From NCBI RefSeq assembly GCF_003994415.1, contig NZ_CP034689.1, positions 4,154,001-4,218,000 of the forward strand: DNA of 64,000 nucleotides. Reading direction: 5' to 3'. Shown here piece by piece: positions 44,497 through 55,633 of the stretch. A program made the translations under genes and the position numbers. The first letter of the stretch is position 1, and the number at the start of each line of letters is the position of its first letter. The notes under the pieces were generated by a model. It did not search any database, was not told the DNA's origin, and was given only the letters and a program-made list of their open reading frames with translations. Source of the stretch: Achromobacter spanius (GTDB lineage Bacteria; Pseudomonadota; Gammaproteobacteria; Burkholderiales; Burkholderiaceae_B).

Positions 44497-45905
44497 TCGG
44501 CCTCCGCCCGCAACACGCGGTCATAGGCCTGTTCAAAGACATCCCAGAACAGTTTTTCGAAGCCGCGCTGGCGTGTCGAGGCCAATTCTTCGTAGTAGTG
44601 CGTGTACATCTGCCAGGCCCTGTCGTTGGCGTTGGCGTTGGCCAGCGGTTCGTGCTCGGGGCGGTAGCGTTCAAAGCGTTGCAGCAGCAAAGCGGGCGAC
44701 AAGCTGCGCAACACCGCTTGCAGGCCGGCTTCGATGGCTTGCGTCATCGCGCCATGGTGCGCCCGCAGTTGCGCCAGGCTTTCGTCCATTGCGGCCTTGG
44801 GCGATAAATGCACCACGCTGCGGTCGCTGGCGAACATCGCCCGCACCGTTTCGGGGTAAGCCAAACCCAGCCGCAGAGGATTATCTTCAATGGGCTGCAG
44901 GTTTCTGCCCAACAACCGGCGAGGTTGCGCGTCGCCAGCCTGCGCCGCGTAGACCTCGGCGATGCCCTTGATCGCCGCGCTCAGCGCCTGCCCGGCTTCG
45001 CGCAACAGCGCCTGCCCCGCCTGCCCGTCCAAGGGGCCCAAGGGCACCTCAAGGCCCTGCATCAGCAGCTCGGTCGCCTCGCTTGGGTCACCGACCATGG
45101 CTTGCCTGTTGTTCAGGCGATAGGCGGGGGTCGACGGCTTTCCAGCTGACTTCGGCATGGGAGATACTCCGGAAAATGGCAAGGGCGAACCCGTAAAGGC
45201 TTCGAATCGGGTCGTGGCAAGATCGGCTTGGATGGGCGCTGTGGCGCCACCACGCCGCACGTCCCAGGGTTCCATCAGTACCGGGGCATGCGCGGCCGCG
45301 CGGTCCGCCTCATCCAGCGCACGCAGGGGGTCGTTGTCGGTACGCACATCGAACGGCGCGCTTAGCGCCACGAACGCGCGATCCGAGACAAGGGGCTCGG
45401 GATCGGCGTCAAGGGCATAGGACCCGGCGGGCAAGCCATCATGGCCGCCCGACGTGCCTTCCAACAATTCATCCAGCTCGTACTGCGCCAGATGGCGCGA
45501 GGCCTCAAGCTGTTCCTGATGCGGGCTGTCCAGGTGCACGGTCACGCGGTAGGGGCCAATGTGCAGGACATCCCCTTCCCGCAGCCGGGCGCCGACCATT
45601 AGTCCCAGCGGGGCGTTGGCGTCGTTCACGCGGGTCATGCCACTACGGTCCACCACGCAGAAGGCGGCATCCTCGTAGACGATTTCACTGTGAATGGCAT
45701 CAACTCGGCCCGCTTTGTCCGTCAGTGTCCAGTCGGCGCCCTGGTCGCCGATGGTGCCACCCGCGGCACTGAAGCTATGGCGCGGCGTACTGCCGTGCTC
45801 GAGCGCGCCGGGGTTCGCGACGACCAGCGCCAGTCGCGGTTGCGGCGCCTGCGGCGACGACGAATGGTTTGGATCATGAGACGGCGAAGCTGCGTGATAG
45901 GTCAT
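44493..45905 (-). CDS. tagH: T6SS FHA-domain protein TagH/Fha
   Basis: A 470-residue protein. Residues 20-130 resemble an FHA domain (GDQGADWTLTDKAGRV, AIHSEIVYEDAAFCVVDRSG, LREGDVLHIGPYRVTVHL). The usual Ser-Arg-Arg-His phosphopeptide loop is replaced by RVDAIHSE, so phosphothreonine binding may be weakened. The C-terminal 200 residues are the T6SS-specific ImpI/VasC domain (LLMQGLEVPLGPL to FEKLFWDVFEQAYDRV). No kinase/phosphatase pair (PpkA/PppA) is in the window. Overlaps tssG by 4 bp. Confidence 0.92.
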   Translation of the reverse strand: MTYHAASPSHDPNHSSSPQAPQPRLALVVANPGALEHGSTPRHSFSAAGGTIGDQGADWTLTDKAGRVDAIHSEIVYEDAAFCVVDRSGMTRVNDANAPLGLMVGARLREGDVLHIGPYRVTVHLDSPHQEQLEASRHLAQYELDELLEGTSGGHDGLPAGSYALDADPEPLVSDRAFVALSAPFDVRTDNDPLRALDEADRAAAHAPVLMEPWDVRRGGATAPIQADLATTRFEAFTGSPLPFSGVSPMPKSAGKPSTPAYRLNNRQAMVGDPSEATELLMQGLEVPLGPLDGQAGQALLREAGQALSAAIKGIAEVYAAQAGDAQPRRLLGRNLQPIEDNPLRLGLAYPETVRAMFASDRSVVHLSPKAAMDESLAQLRAHHGAMTQAIEAGLQAVLRSLSPALLLQRFERYRPEHEPLANANANDRAWQMYTHYYEELASTRQRGFEKLFWDVFEQAYDRVLRAEAE

Positions 45906-46921
45906 AGACGGGCCTTGATTCGGACAGTGAACGGCCGGCGCACCGCCGTGTGCTGGACGAAGCTGGTCCAGCCCAGGTGGGCGCCGGTATCGCGCCCCAG
46001 ATTGAAGGGCGGCACCTGGTCATGCCGCAGACCCAGTTCCAGGTCGTAGGCAGCGGGGTCGCGCAACAGGAAGTCGATCAGCTTGCGCAGTCTGTCGAAG
46101 TTCTCGCCGCTGGGCAGGAATTCGCGGAACCGGGATTGATCCAGGTTGCCGATGACGATGGAGAATTTGCTGTAGCGCGTGCGCACCCGCGCGCCCACCA
46201 CGAAACTGTCACCCAAGACACCATTACGCCGCCCCAGACGCAGCTGCTGGCCGGTCGCCACATGCATGTAGCGCAGTTCGAACTCACGTACCCGCACCTG
46301 CCTCAGGTCAAAGCAATGCGCAACGATGCCTGCCACGACTTGCGGTGAACGACTACGGCTGGCGATCACGCCGGCGTAGCTCAGCAGACGGCTCCAGGGA
46401 ATGGGGGTTGCGCCGCGCAACTCGACATCCCCCAGGCCCACCATCGAGAACACATAGCGCGAGAAACGGTCGTGCGCCTCGCGGCGAAAGCGCACGTAGT
46501 AGCGGTATTTGCGCCACGCCTGATGCAGCAGCGTCAGCAAGCGGTGGTTGAAGAAGTCCAGGAACGCCGGGCGTATGCCCACGCCCTGGCCGTACTCATA
46601 GGCCAGGCGGTCCAGGTAGTGGCCAGGCAGTGGGGAATCGGGGCCGTGCAGGCCGAAGAACGTCGCCTGTACGTGGTAGTCGGTGCGGGCGCCAGCCGGC
46701 ATGCGCTCGGCCACCGCCACGTCGGACGCGGGAAAGCCCAAGCCTGCGTAGCTGCTCAGGCGCACACGCTGGCGCTCGGGCTCGTGGCTGTCCCGGGATT
46801 CCAGGTCGTCGTCGTGCAGGCCGTGCAGTTGCTCCAGCAACCGGAAGAAGTCGTAGTTCTTCGCATCGGCCAGCAAGCGATCCGCTAGATCAGCGGTTGT
46901 TTTCCGGTCTGCAATGGCCAT
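45902..46921 (-). CDS. tssG: T6SS baseplate protein TssG
   Basis: A 339-residue baseplate wedge protein. FFRLLEQLHG, FLDFFNHRLLTLLHQAWRKY and YAGVIASRSRSPQVVAGIV are typical. The C-terminus carries the DRLRKLIDFLLRDPAAYDLEL block. The start at 46921 lies inside the end of tssF (37-bp overlap), as is common for this pair. Confidence 0.96.
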   Translation of the reverse strand: MAIADRKTTADLADRLLADAKNYDFFRLLEQLHGLHDDDLESRDSHEPERQRVRLSSYAGLGFPASDVAVAERMPAGARTDYHVQATFFGLHGPDSPLPGHYLDRLAYEYGQGVGIRPAFLDFFNHRLLTLLHQAWRKYRYYVRFRREAHDRFSRYVFSMVGLGDVELRGATPIPWSRLLSYAGVIASRSRSPQVVAGIVAHCFDLRQVRVREFELRYMHVATGQQLRLGRRNGVLGDSFVVGARVRTRYSKFSIVIGNLDQSRFREFLPSGENFDRLRKLIDFLLRDPAAYDLELGLRHDQVPPFNLGRDTGAHLGWTSFVQHTAVRRPFTVRIKARL

Positions 46922-48651
46922 TCGTAGTGCTCGTTGTTACCGGTATTGGTGGCTTCCAGCAAGTGGAAGGAATTGATGCTGGCGTACAGGGCAAAAAAAT
47001 GGCTCAACACCGTGCCGAACAGGTACAGGTCGCCTTCGCAAAGAAAGGCGGACGGGTCCAGCTTCAGTTGCGTCTTCAGCCCGCGGATGGGCAGGCCCTT
47101 CATCAACAGATCGGTGGGTTGCGTGACGGCGTCGCCGATGCCGTCCAGCCGCTTGCTGCCGGCGCGCGCATGCTGGATGTCGTGCAGCGCCGCGAAATCG
47201 TAGGCGCGCAACACCGCCTTCAAGGGCTCGGTCGACAGCAAGGACAAATAGTTCAGCGACAGGTTCGAGATCAAGGTCCACTGCAGCGCGCCATCCAGCA
47301 CCGGCCGGTACGGCGGGGTTGGACGCACGATGTTGCTATAGGTGGCGAAGGTGGGAGTGGTCTGCGTTTGCACGCAGATGTCGCCAACGCCCAGCGCCAG
47401 GGGCAGGTCACGGTTGGTGCAGGTCAGCGCCAGCGATACCGTTTCGTCCTCGTCGATGTAGTCGGTCTCGTCGCCACGAATGAACGCAATCCGATGCGCC
47501 ACGCCATCTTCGCCGATGGCGTTTTCGATCCGGCTTCGGTAATACAGCACGTTACGGCCGCGTGCATGTTCGATCTCGTGTTGCAGCGACTCAAACGGAT
47601 GGAAGGTCCGCAGAAATCGGCCGCGCTGCCCCTGTGCGATGCGCTGCCACCCGGTGACCTCGTCGATGCTGAATATCTCGCAAGCGTCGCCACGATGCCC
47701 ACCCGGCATGAGCCGTTGGTCCACGGCGCGCCCGTTCAAATTGATGGGTTCGGCATCCTGCTCGAACAAGTTGACCGCTGGTGCGCAGTACAAGGCAAGA
47801 TCACCAATACGCAGACGAATGTCCGCGGGCATGGGGCGAGTGAAATGGAATTCGAAGCGCACATCCTGGGTGGTTCCTTCGGGCCACAACGAGCGCAGAC
47901 CGCTCAGGCTGAAGAACAGGAAACGGCGCGGAAAAATAAAGTATTCCTGAAGGATGCGATAGCCGTCGAACACATTCTTCGGATAAGGCAGCAGTGATTC
48001 TTCAGGAGAAAATCCGGGAAATGTCACCTGGCGTGGCGCGATCAGGCGTGTCTGGCCCTGAGCCTCAAGCCGGACCTCGCCCAGATAGCGTGACAGCCAC
48101 AGATACAGCGTCATGGCGGTGGTGTCGTCGCCGCTCAAGTGAAAATCCAGCCTGTCGCAATCGAACGAGTCGATAGCGTTGCCGGCCAACGGCGCCAGGT
48201 CGATGCGCATGATGGACTTTTCGCGCGTGTGCGCGTCGCTCACGTCCGTGATCTCCAGCGGATAGATCACCACGTCCGCGCTGGTGCGGAATTCGCACCG
48301 TGTTCCGTCGACCGGCAAGGAATGCACGCGCGTTCCCTTGGGTATCACTTGCCTCGTCGTGATGGCCCGTTCAACCGGATCGAAGCGCATGATGGTTACG
48401 CTGGGCAAGGGCCTCAAATAATTTGGCCACAGCAGTTGCAGCAACGAATGCGTCAGTTCGGGAAGATCGTCTTCAATCTTCAGACGCAACTTGGCCGTCA
48501 GGAACGCAAAGCCCTCAAGCAGCCTCTCCACGTCAGGGTCGGCCGCCTCGTCGCCAAGAAACTGCGACAACTGCGGATTGTCGCGCGCAAACTCGCGCCC
48601 AAGCCGCCGAAGATAGTCGATCTCTTCGCGAAACTTTCCTCGCAGCGGCAT
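46885..48651 (-). CDS. tssF: T6SS baseplate protein TssF
   Basis: A 588-residue baseplate protein partnered by TssG. The N-terminus FREEIDYLRRLGREFARDNP fixes the start at 48651. Other blocks are FLTAKLRLKIEDDLPELTHS, LLQLLWPNYLRPLPS and the C-terminal LFGTVLSHFFALYASINSF. The start lies 26 bp downstream of the tssE stop. Confidence 0.97.
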   Translation of the reverse strand: MPLRGKFREEIDYLRRLGREFARDNPQLSQFLGDEAADPDVERLLEGFAFLTAKLRLKIEDDLPELTHSLLQLLWPNYLRPLPSVTIMRFDPVERAITTRQVIPKGTRVHSLPVDGTRCEFRTSADVVIYPLEITDVSDAHTREKSIMRIDLAPLAGNAIDSFDCDRLDFHLSGDDTTAMTLYLWLSRYLGEVRLEAQGQTRLIAPRQVTFPGFSPEESLLPYPKNVFDGYRILQEYFIFPRRFLFFSLSGLRSLWPEGTTQDVRFEFHFTRPMPADIRLRIGDLALYCAPAVNLFEQDAEPINLNGRAVDQRLMPGGHRGDACEIFSIDEVTGWQRIAQGQRGRFLRTFHPFESLQHEIEHARGRNVLYYRSRIENAIGEDGVAHRIAFIRGDETDYIDEDETVSLALTCTNRDLPLALGVGDICVQTQTTPTFATYSNIVRPTPPYRPVLDGALQWTLISNLSLNYLSLLSTEPLKAVLRAYDFAALHDIQHARAGSKRLDGIGDAVTQPTDLLMKGLPIRGLKTQLKLDPSAFLCEGDLYLFGTVLSHFFALYASINSFHLLEATNTGNNEHYEWPLQTGKQPLI

Positions 48652-48677
48652 GTTTTCCCGTCTCCGTGGCACCGCGG

Positions 48678-49106
48678 TCAAACGACCCGCGTATACCGGT
48701 CTTGATGGTGAATCACCAGGTCTATCTCTACCTGTTCTTCCTGATTGAAGACAGGCACCAGACACTCAAGCCTGAAGTTCAGGCTAAGCGGCTGGGCTGG
48801 GTCAGGCCGTGAATGCACACTCAGCACCTTGACCCTGGGTTCGTAAGCGGCCACCGATGCGCGGATGTCCTGGCTGACGTGCAACAGCAGGTCGGCACTG
48901 CCCATTGCCGCATCGTTGAAATCGTGCAAACCCAGGCCAGGGCTGCTCATTGAGCAACCCCGCCTGCTGTTCAAGATGCGTTCCAGGTGGCGCTTGATGG
49001 CGTGGATACGCTCGGCCGCAAGCTCGTGCCGGCTGCGGGTGCGCCTGGGCGCGGCGTGCGGCACCAGCCGTTCGAACAAACTGCCTTGTCCCCGCGACCT
49101 GGGCAT
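48678..49106 (-). CDS. tssE: T6SS baseplate protein TssE (gp25-like)
   Basis: A 142-residue lysozyme-like gp25 homologue. SLFERLVPHA near the start, IKRHLERILNSRRG and the conserved GLHDFNDAAM motif identify it, with the C-terminal YEPRV region. It lies between tssC (12 bp) and tssF, in the place where many clusters carry hcp between tssC and tssE; here the gap is too short for it. Confidence 0.96.
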   Translation of the reverse strand: MPRSRGQGSLFERLVPHAAPRRTRSRHELAAERIHAIKRHLERILNSRRGCSMSSPGLGLHDFNDAAMGSADLLLHVSQDIRASVAAYEPRVKVLSVHSRPDPAQPLSLNFRLECLVPVFNQEEQVEIDLVIHHQDRYTRVV

Positions 49107-49118
49107 GTTGTGGGCTCC

Positions 49119-50591
49119 TTATTCCTTGTCGAGTCGACCAACAAGCGACAGTTCGAAGTTGGCGCCCATGTACTTGAAGTGCGGACGCACGGCCAGCGAC
49201 ACCTGATACCAGCCGGGATTGCCCTCAACGTCCTGCACCATCACTTTGGCCGCGCGCAGCGGACGGCGGCTGCGCACGTCGGCAGACGGGCTTTCCTGGT
49301 CAGCGATGTACTGCCTGAGCCACGTATTCAGCTCGCGCTCAAGATCCTGGCGCTCTTTCCAGCTTCCGATCTGCTCGCGCTGCAGCACTTTCAGGTAGTG
49401 CGCCAGGCGGTTGACGATGAACATGTAGGGCAACTGCGTGCCCAGCTTGAAGTTGGTCTGCGCGGCCTGGCCTTCAGGGGTCTTCTGGAACAACTTGGGC
49501 TTTTGTACCGAGTTGGCCGAGAAGAACGCGGCGTTGTCACTGTCCTTGCGCATGGTCAGCGCGATGAACCCCTCTTCGGCCAGTTCGAATTCCTTGCGGT
49601 CGGACACCAGCACTTCGGTCGGGATCTTGGCCTGCAGTTGGCCCAGCGATTCGTACAGGTGCACGGGCAGATCGTCGACCGCGCCGCCCGACTGCGGCCC
49701 GATGATGTTGGGGCACCAGCGATACTTGGCGAAGCTGTCGGTGATGCGGCTGGCCAGCAGATACGACGTGTTGCCCCACAGGTAGTTTTCGTGGGCGCCG
49801 TCGATCGTCTCGCGGTAGTTGAAACTGGTGACGGGGTTTTCCAGGGGATCGTAAGGCTGGCGCAGCAGGAAGCGCGGCATCGTCAGCCCCAGATAGCGCG
49901 CGTCTTCGGATTCGCGCAGCCCGCGCCACTTGGTAAAGCGCGGGCCTTCGAAGATGTCGCGCACTTCCTTCAGGTTGGGCAGTTCCTGGAAGCTCTTGAT
50001 GTTCAGGAATTCGGCGCCCGCGGCGGCCAGGAACGGCGCATGCGCCATGGCGCCAACCGACGCCACATAGGCCAGCAGCTTGATATCCGGAGAAGAGGGG
50101 CCGAACGTGTAGTTGCTGACGATGGTGGCAACCGGTTCGCCACCAAACTGGCCATAGCCCGCCGTATATACCTGCTTGTAGAGGCCGCTGCGCGTGATGT
50201 CGCCCGAGCTCTCGAAGTCTTCCAGCATCTCTTGCTTGGTGACGTGAAGAATCTCGATCTTGATGTTCTCGCGGAAGTCCGTGCGGTCCACCAGCAGCTT
50301 CAGGCCACGCCACGCGGACTCAAGCTCTTGCAAGGGCGCCTGGTGCAGAATGGCGTCCATCTGCAAACCCAGCTTGCGGTCGATCTGCGCGATCATCTGG
50401 TCCACCAACTGCTTGTTGACCTGTTGCTGCGGTTCTTGCGTGCGGAGTATTTCCGAAATGAACGCCGCGACGCCGCGTTCGGCCACCGCGTAACCTTCGT
50501 GGTTGGGTTCGATGCGGGTCTGGGCCATGATCTGCTCCAGCAACCCGATCGTCTGTTTGTCTTCCAATTTGGCGGCGGCTTGGGCCTTCAT
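49119..50591 (-). CDS. tssC: T6SS contractile sheath large subunit TssC
   Basis: A 490-residue sheath protein that assembles with TssB. LESAWRGLKLLVDRTDFREN, YTFGPSSPDIKLLAYV, PFLAAAGAEFLN and YTFG are hallmark blocks. Length is normal. The C-terminus LSLVGRLDKE matches the family. It lies 47 bp downstream of tssB. Confidence 0.98.
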   Translation of the reverse strand: MKAQAAAKLEDKQTIGLLEQIMAQTRIEPNHEGYAVAERGVAAFISEILRTQEPQQQVNKQLVDQMIAQIDRKLGLQMDAILHQAPLQELESAWRGLKLLVDRTDFRENIKIEILHVTKQEMLEDFESSGDITRSGLYKQVYTAGYGQFGGEPVATIVSNYTFGPSSPDIKLLAYVASVGAMAHAPFLAAAGAEFLNIKSFQELPNLKEVRDIFEGPRFTKWRGLRESEDARYLGLTMPRFLLRQPYDPLENPVTSFNYRETIDGAHENYLWGNTSYLLASRITDSFAKYRWCPNIIGPQSGGAVDDLPVHLYESLGQLQAKIPTEVLVSDRKEFELAEEGFIALTMRKDSDNAAFFSANSVQKPKLFQKTPEGQAAQTNFKLGTQLPYMFIVNRLAHYLKVLQREQIGSWKERQDLERELNTWLRQYIADQESPSADVRSRRPLRAAKVMVQDVEGNPGWYQVSLAVRPHFKYMGANFELSLVGRLDKE

Positions 50592-50638
50592 GCTCGTATC
50601 CTTTTATTGCGGGTTGGCATTGCGGATGGAATGACGGC

Positions 50639-51148
50639 TCAGGCGGCCGGTTTGTCCAACACGAGGTTCAATTCCTTGGCCAGCGCGATGCGCGCCTTGT
50701 CATCGGCCAACAGCGTTTGCAGTTGCTTGCGAAACGCCGGCACGTTGCCCAGTGGCCCCTTCAGCGCCACAAGCGCTTCACGCAATTCCAGCAGCTTGTT
50801 CAATTCCGGCACCTGTCGCGCAATGGCATCGGGCGCGAAGTCGTTCATGCGCTTGAAATTCAACGACACGTTGAGCGTGTCGTCTTCCTGGCCTGCTTCG
50901 CCCAGGCGCGACGGCACCTGCATCGTCAAGGCCAGGCCGGCTTCGGCGATCACGTCATCGAAGCTGTCCTTGTCGATGCGCACGGTCTGCCGCTCTTCCA
51001 GGGCGGTTTCCTCGGCATGGCCCTTGAAGTCCCCCGTGACCAACATTTTCAAAGGCAGTTCGATCTCTGCCTGCTGGTCGCCAGTTGCGGGCACGTACTT
51101 GATGTTGATGCGTTCCGGCGGGGCGACGGAGACCATTTTCTTCGACAT
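50639..51148 (-). CDS. tssB: T6SS contractile sheath small subunit TssB
   Basis: A 169-residue sheath subunit. RINIKYVPATGDQQAEIELP, LKMLVTGDF and LNVSLNFKRMNDFAPDAIA (the ClpV-interaction region lies in this part of the family) are diagnostic. AGGAG precedes the ATG. First gene of the minus arm, divergent from clpV across a 247-bp control region in which I see only weak sigma-54-like matches. Confidence 0.97.
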   Translation of the reverse strand: MSKKMVSVAPPERINIKYVPATGDQQAEIELPLKMLVTGDFKGHAEETALEERQTVRIDKDSFDDVIAEAGLALTMQVPSRLGEAGQEDDTLNVSLNFKRMNDFAPDAIARQVPELNKLLELREALVALKGPLGNVPAFRKQLQTLLADDKARIALAKELNLVLDKPAA

Positions 51149-51395
51149 GAAAGCTCCTGTTGTGACTCAGGGGAAGCCGCGCTGGGCTGCCGCGACAAGT
51201 GGAGCAAGGATGCTAAGAGGGCTGGCTGAGTGGTCGCAATAGGACGACTTCGAAAACGGCAAAACATTTGTCAACGCACGCAAAGGAACTCAGTATTCGC
51301 CGCAATTCAAGCGGCTTTCTGATTCCTCCTATGGATAAAAACGACGAGGCATGGTGTCGTTGCGGATTACCGCTTTGTTCGAAAGTGTGCGCATC

Positions 51396-54047
51396 ATGAT
51401 CAGAATTGATCTCTCTTCCCTGATAGATCGTTTGAACCCAATTTGCCGTCAGGCCGTAGAGGAAGCCGCCAGCCTGTGCATCAGCCAGCACTGCGCGGAG
51501 ATCACCGTTGCACATGTGCTGTACAAGCTGGTCGACGCGCCCTTGTCAGACATGCGCGTGCTGATCTCGCATGCCGGTCTGGACACCGACACAGTGCGAC
51601 AGGCGCTGTCTGCCGCCAAGCCGTATCGCGACCACGACGCCGCGCCTGATCAGTACCCGACGTTCTCGCCGCTATTGATTGAATGGTTGCAAGAAGCCTG
51701 GCTGCTCGGCTCGCTGGAGCTAGCGCAGCCGCGATTGCGCGGTGGCAGCCTGGCGCTGGCGGCGCTGCTGAATGCGGGCCGCTACCTGCCCCTGCCCGCG
51801 ATCACCCTGTTCGAAAACGTCAACCGCGAGGGGCTGCGAAAGTCGTTCCAATCGCTGTTTGCACAAACCGCGGAATCACCTGACACCGAGCCCCACGCGT
51901 CCGCGGCATCGGCGGACCCGGTGGATACGGCGCTTGCGAAATACGGGCACGACTTCACTGCCCAGGCACGCGCCGGCAAGATCGATCCGGTGTTGTGCCG
52001 CGACGCGGAAATCGACCTGATGATCGACATCCTTTCCCGGCGGCGAAAAAACAACCCTATCGTCGTGGGCGACGCGGGCGTGGGCAAGAGCGCCGTCGTT
52101 GAAGGGCTGGCGTTGCGCATCGTGCAAGAGCGCGTTCCCGAGCCGCTACGCCACGTTGCGCTCTGGGGGCTGGACCTGGGGGCACTCCAGGCGGGTGCGT
52201 CGGTCAAGGGAGAATTCGAAAAGCGCCTCAAGGGCGTCATCGATGAGGTCAAAGCGTCGGCGCAGCGCATCATTTTGTTCATCGACGAAGCGCACACGCT
52301 CATCGGCGCCGGCAACGCGGCGGGCGGCAGCGACGCCGCCAACCTGCTCAAGCCGGCCCTCGCCCGCGGCGAACTGCGCACCATCGCCGCCACCACCTGG
52401 TCTGAATACAAAAGGTACTTTGAAAAAGACCCCGCCCTGACACGCCGATTCCAATTGGTGAAGCTGGACGAGCCCACGCAGGAGCAGGCCATCCACATCC
52501 TGCGCGGCCTGCGCAAGCTCTACGAACAGGCGCATCGCGTTTACATCGGCGACGATGCCTTGCAGGCCGCCGTCACCCTGTCGGCGCGCTACTTGTCCGG
52601 CAGGCAACTGCCCGACAAGGCGATTGATGTGCTGGACACCGCCAGCGCCCGCGTCGCCACCGCCTTGGCCGAACCGCCACGCCGCCTGACGGCGCTGGAA
52701 CACGAGCACATGCAGATCGCCGCCGAACTGACGCAACTGCGCCGCGACGCGCGCGCGGGCCGCGAGCCGAATCCACGCCGGATGACCGCGCTTCAAGCCG
52801 ACGGCCAGGCCGTCTCCGAACGAATTGCGCAACTGCGGCAGGCGTGGGAACACCAGAAGGCGCTGGTTGACCAGATCCTCAGCTTGCGGGCCGCATTGCC
52901 GGATGACGCTGAGGACGAAGCTTGCACACACGGCGCCCAGGCTGGAGCCCACGAACCTGCCCACGAACCTGCCCACGAACCTGCTGACGAAGGCGTCCAC
53001 GAACTTGCCCGCAAGGTGGCCGAACTGTCGGACTTGCAACGCGACGGCGCCTTGCTGCACGCTGATGTTGGCCACGAACAGATTGCGCAGGTCATTGCCG
53101 ACTGGACCGGCATTCCCGCCACCACCATCAACCGCGGCCAGATGGACCGCCTGACGCAATTGCCCATCGTGCTGCGCCAGCGCATCAAAGGCCAGGACAT
53201 GGCCATTGACCGCATTCACAAGCACCTGCTGACGGCCACCGCCGACCTGCGCCGCCCTGGCACACCGCTCGGCGCCTTCCTGCTGGTAGGCCCCAGCGGC
53301 GTCGGCAAGACCGAGACCGCGCTGGCCTTGGCCGACGCGTTGTTCGGCGGTCGGCAGTTCCTGACCACGATCAACATGTCCGAATTCCAGGAACGGCACA
53401 CAGTGTCGCGCCTGCTGGGCGCGCCGCCGGGTTATGTGGGCTACGGCGAGGGCGGAGTCCTGACGGAAGCGATCCGGCGGCAGCCTTACTCCATCGTGCT
53501 GCTCGACGAGGTCGAGAAGGCACACCCCGAAGTCATGAGCCTGTTCTACCAGGCCTTCGATAAAGGCGAGCTTGCCGACGGCGAAGGACGCCCGATCGAC
53601 TGCAAGAACGTCCTGTTTTTCCTGACCTCCAACCTGGGCTTCGACGACCAGGACGGCCACCTTGCCGATCTGACCGAAGACGCGCTGCGCGCCCGCTTGG
53701 CCACCTTCTTCAAACCGGCGTTGCTGGCGCGGATGCAACTGGTTCCCTACCGGTATCTTGACGAAGACGTGCTGGACCAGATCATCCACGGCCGCCTGGA
53801 ACTCCTGCGCGCGCAATTCGCCACGCGTTTCGACGCCCCCCTGATCATTGACGCCAGCGCCCGCGACGAACTGCGCAGCCGTTGCACTCGTCATGAAAAC
53901 GGTGCGCGCCTGCTTGACGCCTGCATTGATGGCGAACTGCTGCCGCCCTTGTCACTGGCGGTGCTGCAGCAACTGGCCGCTGGCATGGCGTTGGAAAGTG
54001 CCCGGCTGCATTGGGTCCAGGGCGCATTCGTCGCCCATCTGGGTTGA
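51396..54047 (+). CDS. clpV: T6SS sheath-recycling ATPase ClpV (TssH)
   Basis: An 883-residue AAA+ unfoldase that disassembles contracted TssB/TssC sheaths. The N-domain (IDRLNPICRQAVEEAASLCI) is followed by NBD1 with Walker A GDAGVGKSAVVEG and NBD2 with GPSGVGKTETALALAD. The middle coiled-coil domain contains HEPAHEPAHEPA (about residues 518-530), encoded by three perfect 12-bp repeats. The start at 51396 (MIRIDLSSLID) fits the family. First gene of the plus arm. Confidence 0.97.
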   Translation: MIRIDLSSLIDRLNPICRQAVEEAASLCISQHCAEITVAHVLYKLVDAPLSDMRVLISHAGLDTDTVRQALSAAKPYRDHDAAPDQYPTFSPLLIEWLQEAWLLGSLELAQPRLRGGSLALAALLNAGRYLPLPAITLFENVNREGLRKSFQSLFAQTAESPDTEPHASAASADPVDTALAKYGHDFTAQARAGKIDPVLCRDAEIDLMIDILSRRRKNNPIVVGDAGVGKSAVVEGLALRIVQERVPEPLRHVALWGLDLGALQAGASVKGEFEKRLKGVIDEVKASAQRIILFIDEAHTLIGAGNAAGGSDAANLLKPALARGELRTIAATTWSEYKRYFEKDPALTRRFQLVKLDEPTQEQAIHILRGLRKLYEQAHRVYIGDDALQAAVTLSARYLSGRQLPDKAIDVLDTASARVATALAEPPRRLTALEHEHMQIAAELTQLRRDARAGREPNPRRMTALQADGQAVSERIAQLRQAWEHQKALVDQILSLRAALPDDAEDEACTHGAQAGAHEPAHEPAHEPADEGVHELARKVAELSDLQRDGALLHADVGHEQIAQVIADWTGIPATTINRGQMDRLTQLPIVLRQRIKGQDMAIDRIHKHLLTATADLRRPGTPLGAFLLVGPSGVGKTETALALADALFGGRQFLTTINMSEFQERHTVSRLLGAPPGYVGYGEGGVLTEAIRRQPYSIVLLDEVEKAHPEVMSLFYQAFDKGELADGEGRPIDCKNVLFFLTSNLGFDDQDGHLADLTEDALRARLATFFKPALLARMQLVPYRYLDEDVLDQIIHGRLELLRAQFATRFDAPLIIDASARDELRSRCTRHENGARLLDACIDGELLPPLSLAVLQQLAAGMALESARLHWVQGAFVAHLG
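52948..52983. repeat. Three 12-bp tandem repeats inside clpV
   Basis: CCCACGAACCTG is repeated exactly at 52948-52959, 52960-52971 and 52972-52983, adding HEPA units to the ClpV middle domain. The unit is a multiple of three, so copy number can change without loss of frame. Confidence 0.9.
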
Positions 54048-54055
54048 GGTGCGGC

Positions 54056-55629
<1,574 letters not shown>

Positions 55630-55633
<4 letters not shown>

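Noticed and set aside
48987..51242. 751-residue open reading on the plus strand opposite tssE, tssC and tssB
   Set aside because: Antisense shadow of strongly conserved genes in high-GC DNA; composition is Arg/His/Gln-rich with no domain.
52146..53894. 582-residue open reading on the minus strand opposite clpV
   Set aside because: Shadow of clpV caused by GC-rich third positions.
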